Under the pieces are notes generated by a model, which saw only the letters and a program-made list of their open reading frames with translations, was not told where the DNA came from and did no database searches. From positions 1 to 64,000 of the forward strand of contig CAZUBO010000004.1 of the NCBI GenBank assembly GCA_964618955.1: a DNA stretch of 64,000 nucleotides. Reading direction: 5' to 3'. This document shows, piece after piece, positions 28,749 to 40,965 of the stretch. This stretch comes from JAKLIH01 sp964618955. GTDB lineage: Bacteria > Patescibacteriota > Minisyncoccia > UBA6257 > JAKLIH01. The translations under genes were made by a program, and so were the position numbers. How positions within the stretch are numbered: position 1 is the stretch's first letter; each line of letters begins with the position of its first letter.

Positions 28749-30257
28749 ATGTCTATGCTTCATTTTAAAAAAATTCACAAATCGTTTACCCTAATAGAAT
28801 TAACAATCTACATTGCTTTATTTGGCGTTCTCACCTTTGTTCTATTTAATGTTTTCGGTAGTATTTTAAATCTAGGCAATTTAGCCAAAAAACAAAATGA
28901 TAATCTTCCTATCTATGTTAGCAATCCTGTTAGAATTACCATTCCTTTTACCGTGCCTTTGCCATCTGATTTAAATCCACTCCCAAAACCAGTTATTCCT
29001 TTACCGCCCGATAAACCAGTTTTGCCAGAACCAGGACCTGGTGGTCCGAATTATCAATATTGTCAAAAAGAAATGATAGTTAATGAATGTGATGCTACTG
29101 CAGCTCATTGCTATGTTTGCAAATGCGACGAAACTGCTTGTAATAATGTAACTGGTTGTCAACAATGTCACATGGCTTTTATTAATAATCCTACCAGTAG
29201 TGAAGCTTGTGAATGTGAAGATATAAAAAGTACTTTTACTGAACAAGGCTATTCAAGTATTTTGTATTCTTATGATATTTTTAATCCCAACCAAATTAAT
29301 ATTGTAGAATTATCTAATGATGATTGAGAATGAAGAGTTCCTAAACCTCCAGGGTTACCTGATGAGTTTCCTGGTGGGCCTATTGGGCCAGTGGCAACTA
29401 TTGAACCTCCTTGGATAAGATGGGGTGATATCTTTTTTATAGATCCTTACTATCGTTTTTCTTGGAATAGTCGCATTGGTTGAATTGATTTTGGCAATGT
29501 TAAAGTCAATACTAAAAGCAATGAAATTGCTGGTACCGCCAATGTTATTAGTGGTGGTGATACTATATCTTTTAATTGTAATGATACTGGCTCTTGTTCA
29601 AAAAGTAATTATAAGGTAACTGTTGATACTACAACGGGCGATCTTCATGGTTATGCATGATCAGACAATTATGGTTGATTTAGTTTGAATTGTTTAGAGG
29701 GTAGTTCAACTAAAACTAGTGTCTGTGGTGTTTCTAATTACAAAGTATCTATCAATCAATATACCGGTGTTTGAAGTGGTTATGCTTGAAATGATAATAT
29801 TGGTTGGATAAGTTTTAATTGCGAAACTGGTGGAACCGCTCAAGCCAATGTCTGTAGCACTTCAAATTACAAAGTTATGGATTCTCGTTCCAGAAATGGA
29901 ATTTTATCGGGAACCTATACGGGAACAGATGGTAAAAAAGTCACTTTGGAGTATCCATACAATTCTTATCGTGAATGAACTATTTCTTCCCTGACTCCTA
30001 TTTCTGGTACTAGTGGAACGTCAGTTACTATTTCCGGAATATCCGGAGAATTCTTTTACGAAAAACCTTTGGTCGAATTAGTCAAAGCTGGTTCCAATCC
30101 AATCTTCCCAACCAATAATTTTACTTTTGTATCACAAGATTTAATTTCCAACGGTACTTTTGATTTACGAGGTGTTGCCCCTGGAACTTATGACTTGCGT
30201 GTAACTGATTTTTATGGTAATGTGGGAGTGAAGAAAAATGCTTTTACTGTTCAATAA
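28749..30257 (+). CDS. Pilin-like surface protein with Cys-rich region and GYAW repeats
   Basis: 502 residues. Prepilin-type N-terminus (KSFTLIELTIYIALFGVLTFVLF), then a Pro-rich linker (PLPKPVIPLPPDKPVLPEPGPG) and a Cys-rich block (about 95-165: CYVCKCDETAC, CQQCH, CECED). Related repeats follow, HGYAWSDNYGWFSLNC and SGYAWNDNIGWISFNC plus a partial WNSRIGWIDFG; these are typical of Patescibacteria surface proteins by my recollection. The C-terminus is an Ig/carboxypeptidase-regulatory-like fold (GTFDLRGVAPGTYDLRVTDFYGN). TGA and TGG both encode Trp within the repeats. Confidence 0.82.
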
Positions 30258-30266
30258 AATTTTTCT

Positions 30267-30857
30267 ATGTTTAAAATTACATTTAAAAAAAAGAGAAAAG
30301 GTATTGCTACTATCACAATTGTTTTATTACTAGGTTTTTTAAGTTTGTTATCTTCTACTTCCATTTTTACTTTTAATACTTGAAGATGGGATAATTTAGA
30401 AACATCAATTAAAAAAGAAAATTATGACAATGCTACTTCCAGTGGTTCTTTGTACGGATATATTTTACTAGCCAGGCAAAGAAATATGGAATCTAAAGCT
30501 TATCATATTTATGATACTTATGAAAATAGAAACAACCAAGCTATTATTTCTTTAGTTATCCCTCCAATAACAACTCTTGCCGATTGTACAGGTTGTAATG
30601 TTGCTTCAATGCCTAGTGAATTTAATACTAAGGCTATAAGAGTAATTACTTCAGTTACTTATTCCCAAGATATTATGGTTAATGCTATTTCTCATCAGGC
30701 TTGTTGTACTGCTGGTATTTACAAAGATTCAACTGAAGATGAAATTCAAACCGAAGGAATTATTCATCAATATTCTAAACTAAGATGTAAAAATCTTGAT
30801 TGACCCAATTTACAAGATTCAACTTCGCCTTTAATGTCTACAACTATAACTCCTTAA
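30267..30857 (+). CDS. PilX-like membrane-anchored pilus assembly protein
   Basis: 196 residues; start ATG 9 bases after the previous stop. The N-terminus KKRKGIATITIVLLLGFLSLLSSTSIF is a basic stretch plus a single helix without the prepilin Phe/Glu pair, as in PilX/GspK-type proteins. The remainder is a small extracytoplasmic domain with several Cys (ADCTGCNVAS, ACCTAG, LRCKNLD). Three TGA Trp codons. Between minor pilins and the PilM-PilN gene, so likely a minor or assembly pilus protein; exact class uncertain. Confidence 0.7.
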
Positions 30858-30874
30858 TATTTAATTTAAAACTT

Positions 30875-32392
30875 ATGAAAATTAATCTTGAAAAAATTAA
30901 AAATATTTTAGCTCCTCACGAAGAGATCGGAGCTATTGAGATTAACAACCGAGTTGTTAAGGCTTTCTATTTTTCCAATAATGATAAATTAAAAATTAAG
31001 TCTTCCGCCATTTTACCAGTACCTAATAGCACTATCAATAATGGTTGTGTTCAAAATGAAGCTGCTTTAATTAAGGTTCTGATTGATCTTCGTAAAGCTT
31101 TAAATAAACATAAAAAAGTTTCGCCATATATCATTTTGTCTTTACCATCTCAGAATTTCTTTACTAGCGTTTTATCTATTCCTCAGTTATCTGACAAATC
31201 AAATTTAGAAGAAGCTATTAAATTAAATTTGAGATTACGTTCCCCAATTCCTTTAGAGAATGCCTATCTCGATTGAGAGAACATTGAAGACAATACCTTA
31301 ATTAATGCCCAGATGGTTTTTGCTGCGATTGGTGATAAAGTTAATATTGATAAATATTTGTTTTGTTTAGCCAAAGCTGGATTCAAAGTTATTGCTGTTG
31401 AAAAACCAGCTTTAGGTATTTTAAGATTTATCAAGCATTTCTCAGTTCCTCAAAACTACTATCTAGTTGCTAATATTGATCGTGATGGTATTGATCTGGT
31501 TGTTTCTCAAAACAATAGTTTGATTTTTTATGATTTCAATAGCTTAAGTGAGGTAGCTAAATATGATTTAAATGACAATCTATCCAATAATGATTTTATG
31601 ATCTTTTTGAATAAGAAGATTGGTCAAGTTGTTAATTTTTGCCAAGCTCGTCAAAGTGAATGCTTGAAAAAATTCTTTTTGTTTTCAATCATTCCTGAAA
31701 TCAAAAATGAATTAATTCAAAACTTAGCTACAAATTTTAGTTTAGAACCAATTTCTTTGAAAAATGATGATTTGATAAAGATATCTGAAGAATGATACAG
31801 TGTTATGGGTACAGCCATTCGCGGTACTATTCCTCGTAATCAAGATAAGATCGTTAGCTTAATGCAGACTGGTACTGAAAAAGATTACACTCAAACTCAA
31901 TTAATCAACTACATATCTTTGTGAACCAAAATATCTTGTACTGTTTTTATTGCTTTGATTTTAATTCTTAATGGTTTGTTTACAATGTTCTTCCATCCAG
32001 TTGAAGTTTCCCAAATTGAGAAGAATAAATTAGTTCCTAGTGATCATAAAATCTTAAATGACAAAGTTAAAATTTTAGAAGCTAAAGCTGACCTATACAA
32101 TAATGAATCAATTAAGATTTTAAACATTGTTAGTAAAAAAACTAGCTGAGAGACTAAGATGGATTTTGTTTCTAGCTTAGCTAAGAAAAATCAAATTAAT
32201 ATTCTAAAGATTTTTATCAGTAATGAATCTCGTACTGTTACATTACAGGGAAGTAGTCCCTCACAAAATCAAATTTCAAATTTCAAAGATGATTTAGAAG
32301 GAACAAAGAATTTTACAAATATCACTTCACCCTTAGAGTCGATATCTTCCGATGGTGATAATTACTATTTCTCAATTAAATTTAATTTGTAA
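30875..32392 (+). CDS. pilM: Fused PilM-PilN type IV pilus assembly protein
   Basis: 505 residues. Residues 1-335 are a PilM-type actin-like domain (IGAIEINNRVVKAFYF, SLPSQNFFTSVLSIPQL, NYYLVANIDRDGIDLVV, then VMGTAIRG). A single membrane helix (CTVFIALILILNGLFTMFFHP, about 350-370) and a PilN-like periplasmic coiled coil and ferredoxin-like domain follow (VSSLAKKNQINILKIFISNE, TVTLQGSS). PilM binds PilN's N-terminal tail in most bacteria; here they are one polypeptide. Four TGA Trp codons. Its TAA overlaps the next ATG by one base (TAATG), coupling translation to the pilin-LamG gene. Confidence 0.88.
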
Positions 32393-33636
32393 TGAATCGA
32401 TTCAAGAAGAGTTTCACCCTCGTAGAATTAATGATAGTAATAGCAATCTTAGCAATATTATCAGCTATTGTAATTTTTGCATTAAACCCAGCCAGACTCT
32501 TTGATAACTTTAGAGATAGTAAGAGAGTTACTGATATATCTAGTATTAACAAAGCTATTGTCTTCATGGAATCTTGAAATCAATCAGGTATTACTTATGG
32601 AACTACAACTAATGTATATATATCTCTACCTGATTCTAATCCATCATGTAGTAGTTACTCATTACCAACTCTTCCTACTGGATATACATATTATTGTTCT
32701 AGTGCTACAAGCTACAAGAATACTGATGGAACAGGTTGAATACCTATCAACTTTACTGTTGTTGGAGATAATAGATATCTATCAAGTCTACCAGTAGATC
32801 CAGTCAATAACACTTCTTTCTTCTATACCTACTATTCAGGAGGATCATATGAATTAACTGCAATACTATCTAATCCCAATAAGAACTCCATTAATGACGA
32901 AGGAAGTCTTACATCTACCTTTGAGATTGGTAGTCCTAACAGAACATGGAATACACCACTACAACGTGATAAGAATCTTATTGCATTCTGAAAATTTGAT
33001 GAATCATCAGGTAATGCTTTAGATTATTCGGGCAATGGAATTAATGGAACTCTTAATGGACCAGAAAGACAAACTATTATTGGAACTAACAAAGCCATGT
33101 ATTATGATGCCTCCGGTACCGACTATATCTCAACTCCTTCTTTTGCAATACCTAATACAGGGATAATTACAGTAGAAGCGTGGATGAAGAGTAAGTTGAA
33201 TGCAACAATATATCAGGGAATAATAAGTGACGCGGGACAAGGAGCTGGCAATGGTTTTATTTGGTCTTGAAGAGATATAAATACAAACACATTGTTTTAT
33301 CAATATTTTAATAGTACTTTTGTTCAAGGTGTAGGGATATCTGATTTTTTTCTGAACCTAGATAATCAATGGATTCATATTGTTATAGTTTGCGATTATA
33401 CTAATAAAACATTGAGAGCTTACAGAAATGGGACTCAATTTGGAACTACAGCTACTCTTACGGGCACCCCAGCATTTCCTTCAGTTAACAGGGTAAAATA
33501 TTTGGGTGGTTATACTGGAGGTGGAGACAGACTTATCGACGGTTCCCTTGACGAAGTAAGAATATATAATAGGGGATTGAGTGCCGAAGAAGTAGCTCAG
33601 CATTATACTTCTACTAAAGGGGAATTTGGCCTATAA
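32392..33636 (+). CDS. Type IV pilin fused to a LamG adhesin domain
   Basis: 414 residues. The N-terminus MNRFKKSFTLVELMIVIAILAILSAIVIFALNPARLF is nearly identical to that of the major pilin at 21126. A pilin globular part follows (to about 180), then a LamG/concanavalin-like domain (about 195-414) paralogous to the truncated gene at 2-733. TGA and TGG both code Trp. AGA dominates among Arg codons, unlike the CGT-rich neighbours, hinting at different age or expression. Its start overlaps the pilM stop. Likely a pilus-displayed lectin or adhesin; the ligand is unknown. Confidence 0.92.
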
Positions 33637-33646
33637 ACCTAACATT

Positions 33647-33895
33647 ATGAACCTAAAGATTACCTATAGAACAAAAAACAAAACTGAGCATGCCATAACC
33701 CCAATTCTAAAGGGTGGTGTTTTAGAATCTATTGACAATTTCTTAAAATATGGTATAATTAAACACAACGAAATAAAAGTTTCTGATATTACAAACCTTT
33801 GTATAGTTTACGATGTAAATGAGCGTCCTAGCCAAACTAGTCAGCGAATTACGTCCATAATATTGAAGGTTATCAAAAACATAAAAAAATTTTAA
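33647..33895 (+). CDS. Small hypothetical protein, 82 aa
   Basis: Not recognised. The ATG at 33647 is 10 bases after the pilin-LamG stop. Basic, no membrane segment or signal peptide (ITYRTKNKTEHAITPILKGG, VYDVNERPSQTSQRITSII). A promoter-like pair, TTGACA (33732-33737) and TATAAT (33754-33759) with a 16-base spacer, sits inside the frame and might drive rpoB. The reality of the gene is moderately supported by its position and frame length only. Confidence 0.5.
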   Translation: MNLKITYRTKNKTEHAITPILKGGVLESIDNFLKYGIIKHNEIKVSDITNLCIVYDVNERPSQTSQRITSIILKVIKNIKKF

Positions 33896-33931
33896 ATTTT
33901 TTAAAATTATTATTCAAATAGGAATTATCAA

Positions 33932-33937
33932 TATAAT
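33932..33937 (+). promoter_or_regulatory. Possible rpoB -10 box
   Basis: TATAAT without a clear -35. The ~125-base leader to rpoB contains CCTAG-N6-CTAGG (33994-34009) as a small hairpin. Bases 33896-34068 hold nothing else recognisable. Confidence 0.35.
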
Positions 33938-34068
33938 AGCCCTATAACTCTTTTTGTCCAAAAGGGGATTTTTTCGCGTCCAAATGTTAAAACCCTAGTT
34001 TCTACTAGGAGAGTGTCTACTTGTCACTTTTTATTACTAATCAACTTTAATAAAATTAAACATTTTCT

Positions 34069-37000
34069 ATGGATTCACGTCAAACAAAAACTTTACAAAA
34101 GAAAAATTTTGGAAAGCATAATTTAGTCATTCCTCCTAATTCCTTATTGGAATTTCAAAGACAAAGTTATGATAATTTTATTAAAAAAGGTATGAAAGAC
34201 TCATTTAATGATGTCTTTCCAATTTCTGATTACAGTGACAAAGAATTAAGCTTAGAATTTGTTAATTACTATTTAGAAGAACCAAAAGTAACAGCTGATA
34301 AGGCTCGTGAAAAAGATTTGAATTACAATGCTGCTTTGCGCGTTACTTTGCGTTTAGTCAATAAAAGAACTGGTGAGAAAAAGGATCAAGAAGTTTACTT
34401 TGGTGATATTCCTATTCTTACTGATACTGGTACCTTCATTGTTAATGGTAATGAACGTGCTATCGTATCCCAGTTAATCAAATCTCCAGGTGTTATCTTT
34501 ACTGTAAGTAAGAATAATGTAGGTGATAATTGTGTTAAAGCTGCTGTTACCCCTCATCGTGGTGCTTGATTAGAGTTCAATACCGAGAATGATGGATACA
34601 TTTCAGCCAAAATTGACCGTAAAAAGAAAGTTATGGCCACCATCATCTTAAAAGCTTTTGGAGTTGAGAGTAATACTGAGATCAAAAAGCTTTTTGATGA
34701 TGTTGATAATGGTAAAATTAGCTTTATCGATAAGACATTAGCCAAAGACTATACTGCTGATCAGAATGAAGCTTTATTAGAAATATACAGAAAAATGAAA
34801 CCAGGTGAACCAGTTGCAATTGATAATGCTACTGCTTATTTCCTTAACTTATTCAAAAAGTTTGAAAGATATGACTTGGACAAAGTTGGTAGATTTAAAA
34901 TGAATCAAAAATTAAATCAAGATTTAGATATTGAACAAAAAGAAAATCGTATTTTACGTAAAGAAGATATGATTGCTGTTTTACGTGAATTAATTAAAAT
35001 GAATAATGATTCAAATGCTCAAAGTGATAATATCGATCACTTAGGTAATCGTCGTATTCGTTCTACTGGTGAATTACTTCAAAACAAGTTCTACATTGCC
35101 TTAACTCGTATTCGTCGTATTATTCAAGATCGTATGACTACACTTGATCCAAATACTTTGACTCCAGCTCAATTAATTAATCCTAGAATTATTACAACCG
35201 CCATCAATCAAGAATTCTTAAATACTTCGCCCCTATCACAATACATGGAACAGACTAATGTATTAGCTGAATTAGAGCACAAACGTCGTTTGACTGGTAC
35301 TGGCCCTGGAGGTATCAAATTAAAAGCTAAAAGTGGTGTTGAAATTCGTGATATCAACTCTTCCCATTATGGTAGAATTTGTCCTATCAATACTCCTGAA
35401 GGTTCTAATGTTGGTTTAGTTAATGAATTAAGTTGTTATGCTAGAGTTAATGAATTAGGATTCGTTGAGACTCCATACTTCAAAGTCAAGAATGGTAAGA
35501 TTACTGATGAAATGGTTTGATTAAATGCTTTAGACGAAGAAAAATACAAAATTACTCATGCTTGTGTAAACTATGATGCTAATGGTAAAATTACTGACGA
35601 ATTAGTTGACGTTCGTTTTCAAGCTAATACTTTTAAATTATCTCCAAAAGAATTAGAATTTATTGATGTCTCTTCTTATCAGATTTTATCTCCAGCCTCA
35701 GCCTTAATTCCTTTTGTCGAACGTGATGAAACTCATCGTTCTTTAATGGGATCTATCATGCAACGCCAAGCTGTTCCTTGTATTCGCCGTGACGCTCCTT
35801 TAGTTGTTACTGGCTTAGAAGATCAAGTCGTTCATGATTCAGGCCAATTAATCTTAGCTAAGAACGAAGGTACTGTTGTTGAAGTTGACAATCGTCATAT
35901 CATTATTGAAGACAAAGAAGGTAAGAAGCAAGAATATGACTTGTATTCCTTTACTCGTACCAATCAAAATACGTATTTAAAACAATCTCCAATTGTAGTT
36001 AAAGGTCAGAAAGTCAAAAAGAATCAACCATTATGTGATAATACTTCTTCGGTCAATGGTCAATTGGCTTTAGGTTCTAACCTTACTGTCGCTTACATGC
36101 CTTGATATGGTTATACTTTTGAAGATGCTATAATTATCTCTGAAAAACTATTGCAAAAAGATATCTTCACTTCTATCTACATTGAAGAATTTGAAAGTGA
36201 ACAACGTGAAACTAAATTAGGGCCTGAACAAACTACTAATGACATCCCTAATGTTTCCGAAAAATTATTAAAAGATTTAGATGAAGAAGGTATCATTCGT
36301 ATTGGTGCTGAAGTCAAGAGTGGTGATATTCTTGTTGGTAAAGTATCGCCTAAAGGTGAAATTGAATTAACTCCTGAAGAGAGATTAATGCAGGCTATCT
36401 TTGGTGAAGAAGCTAAAGACGTTAAGAATTCATCCTTAACATTACCTCATGGCCGTGAAGGTAGAATTATTCGTAATCGTATTTTATCTCGAAAGACTGG
36501 TGATCAACTTGGTGTTGGTGTTATCAAAAAAGTTTTTGTTGAAGTTGCTGAATTACGAAAAATTACTGTTGGTGATAAATTAGCTGGCCGTCATGGTAAC
36601 AAAGGTATTATTAGTTACATTGCCCCAAAAGAAGATATGCCTTTCTTAGAAGATGGTACACCAGTTGATATCATTATCAATGCTTTATCACTTCCTAATC
36701 GTATGAACTTAGGTCAGATCTTCGAAGCTTCCTTAGGTTTAGCTGCTGAGAAATTAAATTATCAAGCCGTCGTTCCACCATTTGATAATGCAACTGACAA
36801 AGAAATTACTCAAGAATTTATCAAAGCTGGTATGCCCCCTGAAGGAAAATTTGATTTATTTGATGGCCGTACTGGTGAGAAGTTCACTCAAAAAGTCGTT
36901 GTTGGTAAATTGTATGTTATGAAATTGAATCACATGGTAAAAGATAAGATCCATGCTCGTTCTGTTGGCCCTTATGCTTTAGTTACTCAACAACCTTTGA

Positions 37001-37275
37001 AAGGTAGAGCTCACTTTGGTGGTCAAAGATTTGGAGAAATGGAAGTCTGAGCTTTAGAAGCTTATGGTGCTGCCAAAGCCTTACAAGAGATGTTAACCAT
37101 CAAGTCTGATGATATCATATCTCGTCGTGAAGCCTATAGCTCAATCATCAAAGGTGAGGATATCAAGAATCCTACCGTTCCTGCTGCCTTCAATGTTATC
37201 GTTAATGAATTAAAATCATTGTGTTTAAACATTGAAACCAAAACAATTAAGAGAGAAGAAAATATCAAAATCTAA
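34069..37275 (+). CDS. rpoB: RNA polymerase beta subunit
   Basis: 1068 residues, a compact beta lacking the large lineage insertions of E. coli. Conserved blocks: fork GPGGIKLKAKSGVEIRDINSSHYGRICPINTPEGSNVGL, DRDETHRSLMGSIMQRQAVP-type MGSIMQRQAVPC, GDKLAGRHGNKGIIS, HMVKDKIHARSVGPYALVTQQPLKGRAHFGGQRFGEMEVWALEAYGA. Four TGA codons fall on RGAW, EMVW, MPWYGYTFEDA and EVWALEAYGA; three of these are Trp in bacteria generally, fixing UGA as Trp. rpoC follows after 31 bases. Confidence 0.98.
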
Positions 37276-37306
37276 CTTTTAATCAACCCCATTTAAAAAA
37301 ACTATT

Positions 37307-40300
37307 ATGCCTGAATTTCAACCAGATTATAGTAATAATTCTTGCGATATTGATTACGTTCAAATCAAGCTCGCTTCTCCTGAGAACATCTTTGAATGAT
37401 CTCGTGGTGAAGTTTTAGAACCGGAAACTATCAACTATCGTACTCAAAAGCCTGAGAAGGGTGGTCTTTTCTGCGAATCCATCTTTGGACCAGTCAAAGA
37501 CTATAAATGTTCTTGTGGTAAATACCGTGGTATTCGCTACAAAGATATCATTTGTGATCGTTGTGGTGTTACCATAACTCGATCTGATGTTAGACGTACT
37601 TGAATGGGGCATATTGGTTTATGTATTCCGGTTTGTCATATTTGATATTTGAAAACTCCTCCATATGTATTAGAATTGTTATTAGACATGCCAAGTTCTG
37701 GTCTTGAGCAAGTTGTCTATTACAATGCTTTTGTTATTACTTCCATCAATCAAGAGAAGCGCGAAGAATTACAAGGTCAAATTGAATTAGCTTACAAAGC
37801 TAAATTAAAAAATGCAACTAATGAAGAAAAATCCGAAGTAGTTCAAAGCTACAAACAATCAATCTTAGAAATGAAATTACTTCGTGAAAGACAAATTCTT
37901 AATGAAAGAGAATATTACTATTTAATTAAGAAATACAATGATGTTTTTGAAGCTGATACTGGATCCGAGCCAATTTTGAAATTCCTTCAAAATATTGATC
38001 TTAAAAAAGAACAACAATCAATTGAAGAAAAAAATAAAAAAGCTAACACCAGTCAATTACCTCGTAATTTAAAGAGATTAAAAGTCATTAAGGCTTTCAT
38101 CAAGTCAGAAGTCAAACCTGAATGAATTTTTGTAAGTAATTTACCAGTATTACCACCTGATTTACGTCCAATGGTACCATTAGATGGTGGCCGCTATGCT
38201 TCGTCTGACTTAAATGATCTCTATCGAAGAATTATCACTCGTAATAATCGTTTGAAAAAATTGATTGATACTGGTGCACCTTTAGTTATCGTCAAAAATG
38301 AAAAAAGAATGCTGCAAGAAGCTGTTGATTCATTGTTCGATAGCAATCTTCGTAAGACTAAAGCTATTCAAAAATCCCAAAAACGTCCTTACCGTTCATT
38401 AGCTGATGTTTTGAAAGGTAAACAAGGTCGTTTCCGTCAAAATCTTTTAGGAAAACGTGTCGACTATTCTGGTCGTTCCGTCATCGTTGTTGGTCCAAAT
38501 CTAAAAATGACTGAATGCGGTTTACCAAAGAATATTGCTTTGGAATTATTCCGTCCATTCATTATTCATCAACTCTTAGCTCGTGAGATTGCTTACAGTA
38601 CTGCTACTGCCAATCGTTTGATTGATGACAAAACTGATGAAGTTTGGGGAATTCTTGATGAAGTTATTCAAGGGAAGTATGTATTATTAAATCGTGCCCC
38701 AACCTTACATCGTTTAAGTATTCAAGCTTTCAAACCAATCTTAACCGAAGGTTTAGCTATCAAGATTCATCCTTTAGTTTGTACACCATTCAATGCTGAC
38801 TTCGATGGTGACCAAATGTCTGTTCATTTACCATTATCTAAAGAAGCCCAAAAAGAATGTGCTGATCGTATGGCTGCTACTAAAAATCTTTTAGTTTCTA
38901 CTAATGGTGAAATCTCAATGAGACCTACCAAAGATGTTATCCTTGGTTGTTATTGATTGACTGCTAATTTCGATGGTAAGCTTGGAGAGAATAAAAGATT
39001 TTCTTCTCCAACTGAAGCCATGTTAGCTTTTGAGAATAAAAAGATTGATCTTCAGGCCAATGTCTATGTTAAGAATCTCAAAGGGGGAATATCTGACACC
39101 ACTACTGTTGGTAGAATTATCTTTAATGATATTTTACCATTAGATTTTCCATATCAAAATTTATCAATCGATGATTCTCAAATGAAAAAGATTGTTAATA
39201 AATTAATTTACGATTATGGCTTTGATGCTTCAATCTCAGTCTTAGATAGTATCAAAGATACTGGCTTTAAATATTCTGGTTTATCAGGTATTTCCTGAGG
39301 TTTGAGTGACTTAATTGAGCCAATTGAAAAAGCTAATATTGTAAAGAAAGGTTTAGCCAAAAACAAAATTATCTATGAACAATTTGAAGAAGGTTTGTTA
39401 AGTGATCTTGAGAAGAAGAGCAAACTTTTAATTCTTTGAGAAGAAGTTAAAAAAGAAATTAATCAAGCTGTTCAATCCCATATTCCTAAAGAATCTCCCG
39501 TTAGCATTTGTATTACATCCAAAGCTCGTGGTTCTTGAGACTTAGCTAACCAAATGTTAGGTATCAAAGGTTTAATCTACAATGCTTCTGGTGAAATTAT
39601 CGAAGCTCCAATTTTGTCTTCATACAAATCTGGTTATTCGCCACTTGACTACTTCAATGTTACTCCGGGTGCTCGTAAAGGTTTAGTTGACACTGCTTTA
39701 CGTACTTCCAGTGCTGGTTACTTAACTCGTCGTTTAGTCGATGTCTCCCAAGATGTTGTAGTTCTCAATGAAGATTGTGGTGATGATAAAGGTATTGAAA
39801 TTCTAAGATTCAATGGTGAAGAATTATCTCAACCATTCAACAAACGTATTGCTGGTCGTGTTCTTGCTAAAGAGATTGTTTTGACTAGTGGTACTAAGAT
39901 TAAAAAGAATACTTTACTTAGCCGCGTTTTAGCTGAACAAATTGAACAAGATCAAAGTATAACTTCTGTTAATGCTTTCTCACCTTTAACTTGTTTAAAT
40001 TCATCAGGTATTTGTCAAAAATGTTATGGCGCTGACTTAGCTAATTGAAACTTAATTAACAAAGGTGAAGCTGTTGGTATTATCGCCGCCCAATCTATTG
40101 GTGAGCCTGGTACTCAGCTTACCTTAAAGAGTTTCCATAGTGGTGGAGTTGCTGGTACAACCGACATTACTACAACTGGCTTACCATACATTGAATTATT
40201 AATTGAATGTCGTAATCCTAAGAATGAAGCTTTAATTTCTGAAGTTTCTGGTATTGTTCATGATATTGTAAATAATCCCAACGAAGAGACTCAATTAAAG

Positions 40301-40945
40301 ATTTTAATTAATGACAAAATCAAAAATCCTCAGTATAGGAAATACAATCGTAAAGTTAAGACTCAACAAGTTTTAGAGTCTGGCGAAATATTTGTTTATC
40401 TTATTCCAGTTGATAAGAATATTATCGTCTCAAAAGGTGACGAAGTTAAAGTTGGTCAAATTTTAACTTCCGGTACTGCTAACTTAAAGAAATTATTCAA
40501 ATTAGCTGGCATCAAAGTTGCCCAAGACTATATCAAAAAAGAATGTGGTAAAGTCTATCAATTAGCTGGTACTGAAATTCATGATAAACATTTCGAAATT
40601 ATCATTAAGAAGATGTTTTCTCAACTTTTAGTTACTGCTTCAGGTGATTCCGAATTCATTACCGGTGAGATTACTACCATTCGTCGTTTTGTTGAATCCA
40701 ACTACAAGTTGATTCAAGCTAATAAAGCTCCTGCCAAAGCTGTCTCAATTCTTCGAGGTATTACTCGTGTTGCTTTAAATTCTGATAGTTTTCTATCAGC
40801 TGCTTCCTTCCAAGAGACTTCTCAAATTCTTGTTAAATCTTCTATTGAAGGTAAGATTGATCGCTTAGAAAGTTTGAAAGCTAATATCATCATCAGTCGG
40901 TTAATTCCTGCTGGTACTGGTTTTCGTCAGTCCCAAAATGATTAA
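37307..40945 (+). CDS. rpoC: RNA polymerase beta-prime subunit
   Basis: 1212 residues. N-terminal zinc site CSCGKYRG ... CDRCGV; bridge to the lid with PEWIFVSNLPVLPPDLRPMVPLDGGR; switch 2 region LLGKRVDYSGRSVIVVGP; catalytic NADFDGDQM with three Asp; trigger loop region AGYLTRRLVDVSQDVVV; second zinc site C-x-KCYG; GEAVGIIAAQSIGEPGTQLT. Nine TGA codons are Trp (for example KPEWI and CHIWYL, conserved Trp in other bacteria); at least one TGG (DEVWGILDE) also occurs. Co-transcribed with rpoB. Confidence 0.98.
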
Positions 40946-40965
40946 TATCTTTTTAAAATTAAGCC

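Noticed and set aside
34560..34570. UGA as glycine (code of Absconditabacteria/Gracilibacteria)
   Set aside because: Positions such as RGA(W)LEF, MP(W)YGY, EV(W)ALEAYGA and PE(W)IFVSNLP are Trp in other bacteria; paralogous pilins show TGG at TGA positions; conserved glycines use GGN.
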